A stretch of DNA of 64,000 nt from Bin87 sp965116565. GTDB lineage: Bacteria; Chloroflexota; Dehalococcoidia; Lucifugimonadales; UBA3495. Position 1 is the first letter of the stretch. Each line of letters begins with the position of its first letter. The position numbers were made by a program, and so were the translations under genes. Below are positions 48,551 through 56,437 of the stretch, piece by piece. The stretch spans positions 2,294,001 to 2,358,000 of the forward strand of contig OZ220699.1 of the NCBI GenBank assembly GCA_965116565.1. Direction: 5' to 3'. The notes under the pieces were generated by a model, which saw only the letters and a program-made list of their open reading frames with translations, was not told where the DNA came from and ran no database searches.

Positions 48551-49387
48551 CTAGAGGAGTCTGGGGCTGGGAATGTTGAGCGACACCGTTCCAGCCGCTA
48601 CCGGTTCGTGGCGCTGATTCCGTGCGTTCAGGGTCAACCGTACTGTTGACGTCCCGCTCTGATCCTCGTCCCGCTCGATCACCGCGACGTCCGCTGTTAC
48701 AAAATCCCCCGGTTCAATCGGGGCCCGATATGCCAACGCGAGCCGGCCGCCCCACCAAAAATCGTCGCCAAAAATCCGGCCAACCTCGCCCTCCAGCCAC
48801 CCGGCGAATAGTTGGGCGCTCCAGTTGTTTTCGGTGTGTTCTCTGTCGCCGGTCAGCTCGTTTCGCAAACTCAGGTTGCGGCTGGAACAATCAACAGCCG
48901 GCACGATCCACCGTTCCAGCCGGGTCGAATCTCCGACTCGACCGCCGAATTCACCTCCGGCACATCCGGATCCTTGACTAACAACCACGCGCTCGGCGCC
49001 ACCGCCGTCATGACTCGCCCGCCCGACCACGAACGCCGCCTCGGATCGCAAGATCTCGGTTCCTATCTCGTCCACCGCGAAAGCGGATACTCTCAACCAG
49101 GGTTGCCCGCGGACTTCTGCCACGTCTTTCAGCCAACCCCCGACCTGTATGCGGCGGCCGATTATCGGAGGTCGGAGAAAATCGAACCGCCGCCATATGA
49201 CCCTTAGTGCGTCTTCAGGGAACCTCTTTGCAGCCATGGATTCGCAGTCGTCGGCCAGCAGGTTCGCATAGCAGGAAGACTCCCCAACCAATCGGCGGTA
49301 ATGGAAAACCACGGGGTCGTCGACCAGGTACTCCAGGTTACCCAACTGTTCGCCGGCCGCCACGCCGCGGAACATTGCCCTAACCAT
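48551..49387 (-). CDS. Hotdog-fold (MaoC-like) protein, two modules
   Basis: A 278-residue protein with two hotdog-like halves. The first has VFHYRRLVGESSCYANLLADD and ALRVIWRRFDFLRPPIIGRRIQVGGWLKDV. The second has NNWSAQLFAGWLEGEVGRIFGDDFWWGGRLALAYRAPIEPGDFVTADVAV. The final strand LTLNARNQRHEPVAAGTVSL closes the second. The FLRPPIIGRRIQVGGWL and YRAPIEPGDFVT segments are typical of hotdog sheets. The MaoC catalytic Asp-His pair is not obvious, so this may be a non-hydratase thioester-binding relative. It overlaps the TPR-protein gene by 8 bases. Confidence 0.7.
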   Translation of the reverse strand: MVRAMFRGVAAGEQLGNLEYLVDDPVVFHYRRLVGESSCYANLLADDCESMAAKRFPEDALRVIWRRFDFLRPPIIGRRIQVGGWLKDVAEVRGQPWLRVSAFAVDEIGTEILRSEAAFVVGRASHDGGGAERVVVSQGSGCAGGEFGGRVGDSTRLERWIVPAVDCSSRNLSLRNELTGDREHTENNWSAQLFAGWLEGEVGRIFGDDFWWGGRLALAYRAPIEPGDFVTADVAVIERDEDQSGTSTVRLTLNARNQRHEPVAAGTVSLNIPSPRLL

Positions 49388-50432
49388 CGCCCTGCGCCGC
49401 CGTCAGGCGCGTGTATTCCAGCAGGTCGGCGGCCGCCTCGTCCTCGCACCCCAACTCGCGACGCGCCATGCCCCGCCCTCGAAACGCCTCTGGCAGCCGT
49501 GGGTTCAGTTCCACCGCCCGGTCGAACGCCTCGGCGCCGCCCTCGAAATCTCCCAACGCGCATCGGGAATTCCCCAAAGACAGCCAGACACCCGCCAGTT
49601 CGCTGTCCCTTTCGATGGCCTGTCGATATTGCTCCAATGCCGACCGGTGGTCTCCCAGGTCGGCGTGGGCGACGCCCCGGTTGTGGTACAACGTCGCCGT
49701 GTCCATGCCGCAGGACTGCGCCGCGTCGAAATCCGCTATCGCTGATTCGGGATTGCCCTGGTTGCGACGCGCTATCCCCCGGTTGTACAGCGCGTTGGCG
49801 AAGGTGGGCACCGCCGCTATGGCGGCGTCATAGTCCGCAATGGCGGCTTCGTAATCCCTGCGATCGCTGTACAGGTTGCCCCGCGCATAGCGGTAGTCGG
49901 GCTCCGACGGCCTTATCTCAATGGCGCGGTTGTAAAACTCCAACGCCGTATCGCGGTCGCCGATATCTCGGTGCGCAATGCCCAGGTTGTAATAAGCGTT
50001 GGCGTGGTCGGGGTTGATCCGGATGCAGGCCTGGAAATCCTCTATTGCGTCCTGGTAATGGTTCAACGAAATCCTGGCTACGCCGCGTGCGTAGTAATAG
50101 TCGGCGTCGTCCGGTTCCAGTTCAATCGCGGCTGTATAGTCGCTTATCGCGTCCTCGTAGTAACCCAGGTGACGTCGTACTACGCCCCGCGCGTAGTACG
50201 GCACCGGATATTGGGGGTCGGCCATGATCGCCCGGGTGTAGTCCGCTATTGCCCGGTTGAGGTCGCCGCCGTTCCGGTAGGCCAGACCCCGATAGTAGTA
50301 GGCTGGCGCAAACTCGTCGTTCAACTCCAGCGCGCTGTTGAAATCGCCTATCGCCGCACCGAGTTGCCCGGCCCTCAGCGCCAGTTGCCCACGCGCCGTG
50401 TAGTGAAATTCTGTCGGTAGTTCCCCAGCCAT
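49380..50432 (-). CDS. Tetratricopeptide repeat protein
   Basis: A 350-residue protein made almost wholly of about ten TPR units of 34 residues. Each unit has the pattern A-Y-x-x-R-G-x-A-x-x-x-x-G-x-x-x-x-A-I-x-D-Y/F-x-x-A-I-x-x-x-P (for example AYYNLGIAHRDIGDRDTALE). There is no signal peptide and no enzymatic domain, so it is a soluble protein-interaction scaffold. The start ATG follows a TTG that is also in frame. It is transcribed with the downstream hotdog protein (overlap) and 15 bases after the acetyltransferase gene. Confidence 0.92.
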   Translation of the reverse strand: MAGELPTEFHYTARGQLALRAGQLGAAIGDFNSALELNDEFAPAYYYRGLAYRNGGDLNRAIADYTRAIMADPQYPVPYYARGVVRRHLGYYEDAISDYTAAIELEPDDADYYYARGVARISLNHYQDAIEDFQACIRINPDHANAYYNLGIAHRDIGDRDTALEFYNRAIEIRPSEPDYRYARGNLYSDRRDYEAAIADYDAAIAAVPTFANALYNRGIARRNQGNPESAIADFDAAQSCGMDTATLYHNRGVAHADLGDHRSALEQYRQAIERDSELAGVWLSLGNSRCALGDFEGGAEAFDRAVELNPRLPEAFRGRGMARRELGCEDEAAADLLEYTRLTAAQGDG

Positions 50433-50447
50433 CAAGCGCTTTCGTTG

Positions 50448-50903
50448 CTACGAAGGACCGAATTCGGTTTCATAAAGGTCGTATTCGGAGTGATTCATGC
50501 CCAGCGATTCGTACGTGAGTTTGGCGGGAAAGTTCTCCCGCATGACGTAGAGCCGAATCCCTCGGATGTCGCCCTGCTCCGCAGCCATTTCCTGTAGCCT
50601 GCGGTACAGCCCGCTGTAGACTCCTTTCCGCCGGTGCTCCGGCTCAACGTACACCGACTGTATCCACCAGATCCAGCCGTTGCGCCAGTCGCTCCACTCG
50701 TAGGTGACCATCAACTGGCCGACGGGCACGCCTTGGGTTTCCGAGATGAGATAGAACGCTCTGTCCGGGTCTGCCAACGCTGCCTGCACCCCAGCGGTCA
50801 GCACGTCCATGTCCAGTTCGATGGATTCCGATTCCAATGCCATCGCGGCGTTGAATCGCGCGATGGTCGGGGAGTCTGCGGTGTTGGCGGTGCGTATTTT
50901 CAT
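50448..50903 (-). CDS. GNAT-family N-acetyltransferase
   Basis: A 151-residue acetyltransferase. It has an N-terminal KIRTANTADSPTIARF, the central VGQLMVTYEWSDWRNGWIWWIQSVYVEPEHRRKGVYSGLYRRL with the acetyl-CoA-binding Arg-Arg-x-Gly-x-Tyr motif, and a conserved RLYVMRENFPAKLTYESLGMNHSEYDLY tail. Members acetylate amino groups of small molecules or proteins; the substrate is unknown. It is the first gene of the run with the TPR and hotdog proteins and is divergent from the M20 peptidase. Confidence 0.88.
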   Translation of the reverse strand: MKIRTANTADSPTIARFNAAMALESESIELDMDVLTAGVQAALADPDRAFYLISETQGVPVGQLMVTYEWSDWRNGWIWWIQSVYVEPEHRRKGVYSGLYRRLQEMAAEQGDIRGIRLYVMRENFPAKLTYESLGMNHSEYDLYETEFGPS

Positions 50904-50942
50904 GAGTGGCCCTTGCCGACGGTTGATTCTAATAACCTACGT

Positions 50943-50948
50943 TATAAT
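50943..50948 (+). promoter_or_regulatory. Candidate -10 of the M20 peptidase gene
   Basis: A perfect TATAAT in CGTTATAATAGG lies 40 bases before the ATG. No consensus -35 is found at a normal distance; TTGATT lies 14 bases upstream. Confidence 0.4.
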
Positions 50949-50987
50949 AGGCAACCTGAATCCCCTCCGCAGATCAAGAGGTGCTCC

Positions 50988-52073
50988 ATGCCGAACCAGG
51001 AACGAATGGTCAATGATTTCAGCGATCTCGTGCGGATCGATAGCCCGTCCGGTGAGGAATGGGACGTGGCCCTCCACGTGTCGGAGCGGTTGAGCAATCT
51101 GGGTTTCCACGTTGCGCGCGACGACCACGGGAACGTGATCGCCCGCGAGGGCGGCGGCGACACTCCTTTGATTTTGTCTGCCCACATGGACACCGTGGAC
51201 CCGGGCCGGAGCATTAAACCCCAAGTGGTCGGAGATCGCATCACATCCGATGGCAACACGATCCTGGGCGGCGACTGCAAGGCCGGCGTAGCGGCAATCC
51301 TGGAGGCGTTGGAGGCGGTCAAGGAAGAGGGCCGGCCCCGTCGCCCCCTTGAGGTCGTATTCACTCGTGGCGAGGAAATCGGGCTCGTGGGAGCCTCCAA
51401 CCTCGATTTCTCCATGATCCGCGGCCGGGAGGCCGTCGTCTTTGATGGCAACGGCCCCGTCAACACCATCACCGGCGCCAGCCCCACCTACATGGCGTTC
51501 GACATCAACGTGCGGGGTCGCGGCGCCCACGCCGGCGTGGAACCTGAGAAAGGCCTCTCCGCCATCAAGATCGCCAGCGACCTGATTGCGGAACTCCCGC
51601 AGGGTCGCATCGATCAGGAAACCACGTTCAACGTGGCAACCATCACCGGCGGCACCGTCCGCAACGCCGTACCCTCGGAAGCTTCCGTTACCGGCGAATT
51701 CCGCAGCATGAACATGGAATCATTGGAACTCCTGCGGATGCAGTTGCTCAATTCAGTGAGCGCCATTCGCTCGCGCTATACGGACGCCGAAATCACTGAA
51801 AACCTGGAGATGATGTTCCAGATGTATCGTCTGGACCCCAATGAGGCGACTGCTCAGCTGGTGATGCGAGTCATGCGCGACATGGGAATGGAGCCCAACA
51901 TCCAGCCATCCGGCGGCGGCACCGACGGCAACGTATTCCGGCTCAACGGCATCGAGAGCGTGGTAGTGGGCATGTCCACCAACCTGATGCACACCATTGA
52001 CGAATACGTCGTCATACCCGATTTGGTTAACACCGCCCGGTTCTGCGAGGAGCTCATGACTTTCGGAGCCTGA
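50988..52073 (+). CDS. M20-family metallopeptidase (PepT-like)
   Basis: A 361-residue di-zinc peptidase. Metal ligands are visible: ILSAHMDTVDPG (His, Asp), GGDCKAG (bridging Asp), TRGEEIGLVGA (Glu general base and Glu ligand), and the closing His in NLMHTIDEYV. The interior dimerisation lid starts at about residue 175 (AFDINVRGRGAHAGVEPEKGLSAI), whose His helps bind substrate. A distal PSGGGTDGN segment is typical of tripeptidases of the PepT type. It likely releases N-terminal residues from short peptides. The start ATG has AAGAGG upstream. Confidence 0.92.
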   Translation: MPNQERMVNDFSDLVRIDSPSGEEWDVALHVSERLSNLGFHVARDDHGNVIAREGGGDTPLILSAHMDTVDPGRSIKPQVVGDRITSDGNTILGGDCKAGVAAILEALEAVKEEGRPRRPLEVVFTRGEEIGLVGASNLDFSMIRGREAVVFDGNGPVNTITGASPTYMAFDINVRGRGAHAGVEPEKGLSAIKIASDLIAELPQGRIDQETTFNVATITGGTVRNAVPSEASVTGEFRSMNMESLELLRMQLLNSVSAIRSRYTDAEITENLEMMFQMYRLDPNEATAQLVMRVMRDMGMEPNIQPSGGGTDGNVFRLNGIESVVVGMSTNLMHTIDEYVVIPDLVNTARFCEELMTFGA

Positions 52074-52084
52074 TGGTTCCGCCT

Positions 52085-53230
52085 TTACGCGAGCTTGGAT
52101 TCCTCCCAGCCCGCTATCAGCGTAACCAGTTCGTCTCCGAACTCGTCCCGTTGCCAGCGGCGCACATCACTGTCGCCGCCGGCCAGCTCCCGCCCAGTGT
52201 TCTCTGGGTGCAGCGAGATCCGCTCCAGGCTTGGCGTGGGCCAGATATGGCTCACCGCCATCCCGAGTTCCTCCGAAATATCCGCACGCCAGCGTTTCAG
52301 TTCTTTCAACCGTTGCCTGCTTTCCGGCGACCAGCGTTCTGGTGGCGGTTCCGGCCGGTCCGGCTTCGGAGCCTCCGGGCCGTTCATGCCACGCCGAATG
52401 GCCTCCGATAGCTCCCCGGAACAGCGCGCGGCCAACATGCCGCCGACCCCGCGCGGCATTCCCCCGTCCGCTTGCGCCAGGGCCAGCAGATCATCATTGC
52501 TCGCGGCCTGGTGGACCGGCATGTCCCACGCGCATGCCTTCCCGTCCCGAAACGCATACAATTCGCGAAGCACCGTGATCTGTCGCAGGTCCAGGCCGTC
52601 CCAACCCTTCACCCTGCGGTACGCGGTTTCCAGCGGTTCCTCAGGTGGATATCTGAGTGCGCTTATCCGGTCGCACTCTTCCCGCACCCACCCTTGCCGG
52701 CCCGTTTTCGCCAGGTGGTAATCAAGTTCGTCGACCAGCGTCAACAGGTGGTGGACGTCGCTGGCCGCATAGTCAAGCGCCGCCCGCGGCAATGGCCTGA
52801 GGCCCCAGTGCGACATTTGCATTTTGCGGTCTTTGGGTATCGCCACCCCGCAGAATTCTTCCAGCACCGCACCCAGGTTGGGCCTGCTGACTCCCAGGAA
52901 TCGCGCCGCCATTCCGGTATCGAATAGATTGCTGACGGTGAAGCCGAAGTCGCGGTCGAAAAACCGGATATCCTCCTCAGAGCCATGTAGCGCTTTTACG
53001 ACCGTGGGGTCGCCGAGAATTCGTCCCAGGGCGTCCAGGTCCGGCACCGCCAGTGGGTCGAGGAGGTAAGTCCGTTTGCCGTCTGAAATTTGAACCAGGC
53101 AGATGCGCTCCCGGTACGCGTACCGCCCGTTCCGTTCCGTGTCCAACGCCAGGCGAGGCGAGTGCGCTAACTCCCTGGCGACATCGTCCCAATCCGATTG
53201 TTCACTGATATATCGGTACGGTTCAGGCAA
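52085..53230 (-). CDS. rnd: Ribonuclease D-like 3'-5' exonuclease with HRDC domain
   Basis: A 381-residue DEDDy exonuclease. Catalytic acids are visible: RLALDTERNG (Asp, Glu), LHGSEEDIRFF (Asp) and YAASDVHHL (Tyr-x-x-x-Asp). MQMSHWGLRPLPRAALDYA precedes the last motif as in RNase D, and the C-terminal half contains a HRDC-like helical region (KGWDGLDLRQITVLRELYAFRDGKACAWD). The protein would trim tRNA and small RNA 3' ends. I place the start at TTG 53230, preceded by AAGGGAAAAAG. The ATG at 53326 would lie upstream of the likely promoter at 53288 and adds only a basic, unconserved tail. Confidence 0.85.
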   Translation of the reverse strand: MPEPYRYISEQSDWDDVARELAHSPRLALDTERNGRYAYRERICLVQISDGKRTYLLDPLAVPDLDALGRILGDPTVVKALHGSEEDIRFFDRDFGFTVSNLFDTGMAARFLGVSRPNLGAVLEEFCGVAIPKDRKMQMSHWGLRPLPRAALDYAASDVHHLLTLVDELDYHLAKTGRQGWVREECDRISALRYPPEEPLETAYRRVKGWDGLDLRQITVLRELYAFRDGKACAWDMPVHQAASNDDLLALAQADGGMPRGVGGMLAARCSGELSEAIRRGMNGPEAPKPDRPEPPPERWSPESRQRLKELKRWRADISEELGMAVSHIWPTPSLERISLHPENTGRELAGGDSDVRRWQRDEFGDELVTLIAGWEESKLA

Positions 53231-53287
53231 ACTTTTTCCCTTGGTTTTGCTTCGACATTTTGCGTTAAGACGACTATAACGAGCACG

Positions 53288-53297
53288 AGTGTAGCAC
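53288..53297 (-). promoter_or_regulatory. Extended -10 promoter of the RNase D gene
   Basis: GTGCTACACT on the minus strand, matching the window-wide GTGCTANANT pattern. The predicted start lies about 50 bases before the TTG at 53230 and downstream of the alternative ATG at 53326. Confidence 0.5.
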
Positions 53298-53338
53298 AAT
53301 TGCGACGGTTTCGTTCGCCGGGGCATGACCCTGACCCC

Positions 53339-53348
53339 GTGCTATACT
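53339..53348 (+). promoter_or_regulatory. Extended -10 promoter of the aldolase gene
   Basis: GTGCTATACT on the plus strand, divergent from and 41 bases away from the RNase D element. The leader to the start codon at 53428 is about 73 bases, with a good AAGGAG site. Confidence 0.5.
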
Positions 53349-53427
53349 CGGTTGATTGTCCGGAATGGCCGGATTTTTGGAACCACGACTTCTTTCGGAA
53401 CCACAACTTCAAGGAGAGTAAATCTCG

Positions 53428-54210
53428 ATGAGCGGCGCAGATCTCAAAACCACTCTCAAACAAGGTGGCCGCATCTTCGGCACTATGATCAGCATCAACC
53501 GTAGCCCTCGATGGATTCCCATCCTGGACGATGTCGGCTTGGACTACGTCATAATTGACACCGAGCACAGCCCTCGCAGTAGGGGAGAGTTGGGCGACTA
53601 CCTCACCATGTTCAACACCATCAGCGTGGTGCCCATCGTCCGCATCCCCATCCCGGATTCCCACTACGTCACCATGGCGATCGACGCCGGAGCCCAGGGC
53701 ATCCTGGCCCCCTACTGCGAGACCGTCGATCAGGTGCGCGAGGTCGTCAAAGCTGCCAAATTCCGACCCCTCAAGGGCGCGGCCGCGGAGGAGGCGTTGG
53801 AGTCTGGAGGCTTCCCCAGCGACGCCAGCCGGGATTATCTCGAGGCGCGCAACCGCAACAGCATCTGCATCATCGGCATCGAGAGCCAGGCCGCCGTCGA
53901 CAATTTGGACGCCATCCTGGATGTTCCCCACATCGACGCGATATTCGTCGGCCCCAACGACATGAGCATCTCCCTGGGCGTCCCCGACGACTACGGGCAG
54001 GAGGTCTACAAGACCACCGTCAAGGGTATCATCGACAAGTGTGAGGCCCGCGGCATTCCTACCCTCGTGCACCACCAGACCCCTGAGTTATCCGAATACT
54101 GGATCGAGCAGGGCGCTCGTTTCGTGCTCCACGGCACCGACCGCCGGGCGTTGGCGGAGGGATTCCGAACCGAGTTCACCCGATTGCGCAACAAGGCCGC
54201 CTCGGTCTGA
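53428..54210 (+). CDS. HpcH/HpaI-type class II aldolase
   Basis: A 260-residue TIM-barrel aldolase. Hallmarks are MISINRSPRWIPILDDVGLDYVIIDTEHSPRS, VPIVRIPIPDSHYVTMAIDAGAQGILAPYCETVDQVREVV with the substrate Arg, a metal-binding Glu in ICIIGIESQAAVDNLDAIL, and the metal Asp in IFVGPNDMS. Members of the family cleave or form 2-oxo-4-hydroxy acids, for example yielding pyruvate plus an aldehyde such as glyoxylate. That would connect it with the C2-acid enzymes in this window, by inference. It is a single-gene unit with its own promoter and terminator. Confidence 0.92.
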   Translation: MSGADLKTTLKQGGRIFGTMISINRSPRWIPILDDVGLDYVIIDTEHSPRSRGELGDYLTMFNTISVVPIVRIPIPDSHYVTMAIDAGAQGILAPYCETVDQVREVVKAAKFRPLKGAAAEEALESGGFPSDASRDYLEARNRNSICIIGIESQAAVDNLDAILDVPHIDAIFVGPNDMSISLGVPDDYGQEVYKTTVKGIIDKCEARGIPTLVHHQTPELSEYWIEQGARFVLHGTDRRALAEGFRTEFTRLRNKAASV

Positions 54211-54229
54211 TCTTGGCCTGAGCAATTTC

Positions 54230-54257
54230 AAGGGGCGGAGGTAAAACCGCCCCTTTT
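54230..54257 (+). terminator. Rho-independent terminator of the aldolase gene
   Basis: A perfect 9-bp stem (AAGGGGCGG with CCGCCCCTT) has an 8-base loop and is followed by TT. It lies 19 bases past the stop, has the same stem as the hairpin at 34809, and serves the convergent gene to its right as well. Confidence 0.8.
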
Positions 54258-54541
54258 CAGTTCCGCGAACTGCCTTCCCACCGTTCTCGTAACGTGGCTA
54301 TGTAGACTTTTTCGTACTCCCCATGATGACCCGTCGACGGGTCGTCCGCCAGCCGCTCCGCCCACATGTATTCCACGTCCGCCCAAACGATGGGAAACTT
54401 GGGTTGGTCGAAAAACGCCGAAACGGCATCGAACGGCGACGCGCCTTCCACGTATCCGAGCATCTGGAAGTTGTCGTACAGGTTGCCCTGTTCAGACATG
54501 AACCGGCCTTTCATCGCGGCCATTATCAGGTAGGTAGCCAT
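54257..54541 (-). CDS. Small hypothetical protein
   Basis: A 94-residue soluble protein with an AGGGGCGAGC site before the ATG. It contains SEQGNLYDNFQMLGYVEGASPFDAVSAFFDQPKFPIVWADVEYMWAERL, an alternating helix and strand pattern suggesting a compact alpha/beta domain. This pattern (with a PFDAVSAFF helix and VEYMWAERL) is found in small proteins of unknown function; no family is named. It lies at the end of the thiolase cluster, on the same strand. Confidence 0.7.
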   Translation of the reverse strand: MATYLIMAAMKGRFMSEQGNLYDNFQMLGYVEGASPFDAVSAFFDQPKFPIVWADVEYMWAERLADDPSTGHHGEYEKVYIATLRERWEGSSRN

Positions 54542-54598
54542 GCGCTCGCCCCTCGCTGCCCTCTTTCGACATGCGAGACCAGGGGTATCGGTGCGTTC

Positions 54599-55753
54599 CT
54601 ACCGCGTGAATATGTGCACGGTGGTGACGTCGCCGGCTCCTGAACATTGAGCGACCCCCACCCTGGGGTTATCCACCTGGCGAGGCCCGGCCTCTCCCCG
54701 GAGTTGCGTCACCGTCTCGTGTACCATCCGAATTCCCGTTGCTCCGAATGGGTGGCCCATCGCCAGCAGCCCGCCGTCAGTGTTTACTGGAATATCCCCG
54801 GTCAAAGAGGTCCGTCCCTCCACCGTGGCCTGCCATGCTTCGCCGTACGGAAACAGGTGCATGGCTTCAATTTGCTGCAGTTCTCCAATGGTCGCCGCGT
54901 CGTGCACTTGCACCAGGTCGACGTCTTCGGGGCCGATGCCGGCCATCTCGTAGGCCTGGAGCGCAGCAGGCTCCGTACGGTAAGGGCTGAACGCCGAGTG
55001 ATCGCTCCCGCGTCCGTTATAGTTTCCCGACGTTAGTGACGCTGCTGCGATCCTGATGGCCCGGCTCCGGTCCACTCCGTATGAATCCAGCGTTTCGCCG
55101 GCGCACAGTACCGCCGCAGCCCCGCCCTCGCTGGTGGGACAGCACTGGTACAGCGTCAACGGATCGGCGATCAGCCGGGAGTTCAGCACGTCCTCCACCG
55201 AGTAGGTGTCCTTCCGGTGCGCATGGGGGTTCAGCGAGGCGTTCTGGCGCGCCTTCACCGTCACCTGCGCCAGCGCGGATGGCGGAGCGCCCGTCTCCTC
55301 CATGTAACGCGTCATACGCAGCGCGTATCCCGCCATCATGTGGTCGCCGCCGATGTATCGGGCCGGGCTGTTTTCTGCAGTGACCGTTACCGGCCCACCC
55401 GGCACCTTTTCTGCTCCGAACGCCAACGCCAGGTCAAACACACCCGACGTGATGCCCCAATACGCTTGCCAGAATGCTGTCGACCCGCTCGAGCAGGCGT
55501 TTTCTACGTTGATGATTGGGACGCCGGTCAACCCCAGTTGCGCCAGTGTCGTCTCGCCCACTGACATTCCGTGGTAGTAAACGTGCCCGAAATAAGCAAT
55601 CGGGATCGCCGTCCACGGGATCCCTGAATCCGCCAGCGCATCTACTACCGCGTCGCGGGCCAGGTCGGACAGGCTTTGCTCGGGGAAACGACCGAAAGCG
55701 TGAAGTCCAACGCCAACCACATACACATCTCGGCCCGGCCGCAACTGGGTCAT
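54599..55753 (-). CDS. Thiolase-fold protein (SCP2/acetyl-CoA acetyltransferase-like)
   Basis: A 384-residue thiolase superfamily protein. The nucleophile Cys is in NVENACSSGSTAFWQAY, the His of the second motif in NTDGGLLAMGHPFGATGIRMVHE, and the C-terminal Cys in VAQCSGAGDVTTVH. The arrangement is that of the SCP-x/nonspecific lipid transfer thiolases that usually pair with a DUF35 (OB-fold, zinc-ribbon) protein, which is encoded immediately upstream. Such pairs act in side-chain or ring-opened acyl-CoA degradation. The start ATG is 6 bases after GGAGG. Confidence 0.9.
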   Translation of the reverse strand: MTQLRPGRDVYVVGVGLHAFGRFPEQSLSDLARDAVVDALADSGIPWTAIPIAYFGHVYYHGMSVGETTLAQLGLTGVPIINVENACSSGSTAFWQAYWGITSGVFDLALAFGAEKVPGGPVTVTAENSPARYIGGDHMMAGYALRMTRYMEETGAPPSALAQVTVKARQNASLNPHAHRKDTYSVEDVLNSRLIADPLTLYQCCPTSEGGAAAVLCAGETLDSYGVDRSRAIRIAAASLTSGNYNGRGSDHSAFSPYRTEPAALQAYEMAGIGPEDVDLVQVHDAATIGELQQIEAMHLFPYGEAWQATVEGRTSLTGDIPVNTDGGLLAMGHPFGATGIRMVHETVTQLRGEAGPRQVDNPRVGVAQCSGAGDVTTVHIFTR

Positions 55754-55778
55754 CACCATCCTCCTTTCTGTTGGGGGA

Positions 55779-56189
55779 TTATGGCGCTGGGCGCCACTTG
55801 TACACGATCCGCTCCGAATCGGGAACATCCGGCATCGTCACCGGCTGCAGGGCCAGGGTCATCTTCATTCCCACCCGCAGGTCGTCGTGCGCGCACTCGA
55901 TCACCTCTGCCAACACGTGCGGCCCCTCCGGCAACTCGACCTCGCCCAGCACGTACGGAACCGGACCCGGCCATCCCGGCGGCGGAACCCTGACGATGGT
56001 ATAGCTGTACAGCACGCCGTCCGGCGCCAGCTCGACTTCCTCCAACTCAGGCGAGGAGCAGGATTGGCAAAAGGTTGCCGGACCGAACACGACAATCCCG
56101 CAAACCGCGCACCGCATCCCCAGCAGAGCCCCGGAGGTCCCGTCTTGGCCGGTGAGACGCAGGCATTTTTCATCAACGGAAACGGGCAC
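55779..56189 (-). CDS. DUF35 OB-fold/zinc-ribbon protein, thiolase partner
   Basis: A 136-residue protein (GTG start; a longer TTG start at 56270 is possible). A rubredoxin-like zinc ribbon (MRCAVCGIVVFGPATFCQSCSSPELEEVEL) precedes an OB-fold (LYSYTIVRVPPPGWPGPVPYVLGEVELPEGPHVLAEVIEC). This combination is the standard ChsH2/DUF35 partner that gives a thiolase or hydratase its acyl-CoA specificity. It precedes the thiolase gene by 25 bases. Confidence 0.85.
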   Translation of the reverse strand: MPVSVDEKCLRLTGQDGTSGALLGMRCAVCGIVVFGPATFCQSCSSPELEEVELAPDGVLYSYTIVRVPPPGWPGPVPYVLGEVELPEGPHVLAEVIECAHDDLRVGMKMTLALQPVTMPDVPDSERIVYKWRPAP

Positions 56190-56437
56190 GCGCAACTCGC
56201 AAAATCGGACAGGGTCCGACGCTTGGGGGAAATTGGCCCGAAGTGTAATTCTGCCCCGAAAACGTGTCAAACTGCGGGCCGAAAAATGCCCGTATCGCCA
56301 GCGTCACCAAAGCGCCTCTGGCGACTTTCCATGTGCCCCTTCCCGCGCGATGCCGGCGGCTATTGACCCTGCCGGCCCTGCGTGTTAGCGTGAATCGCCG
56401 CTCTCAATCTTAGCTGGCCGCGTTTCGAGTTATCATA

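Noticed and set aside
53231..53326. Longer RNase D start at the ATG
   Set aside because: The added 32 residues are basic and unconserved, the ribosome site is poor, and a promoter element lies downstream of it.
56190..56437. Possible small gene between the DUF35 and ligase genes
   Set aside because: Only short frames without ribosome sites are present; the 248 bases are best read as a divergent promoter region, possibly with a longer DUF35 N-terminus from 56270.
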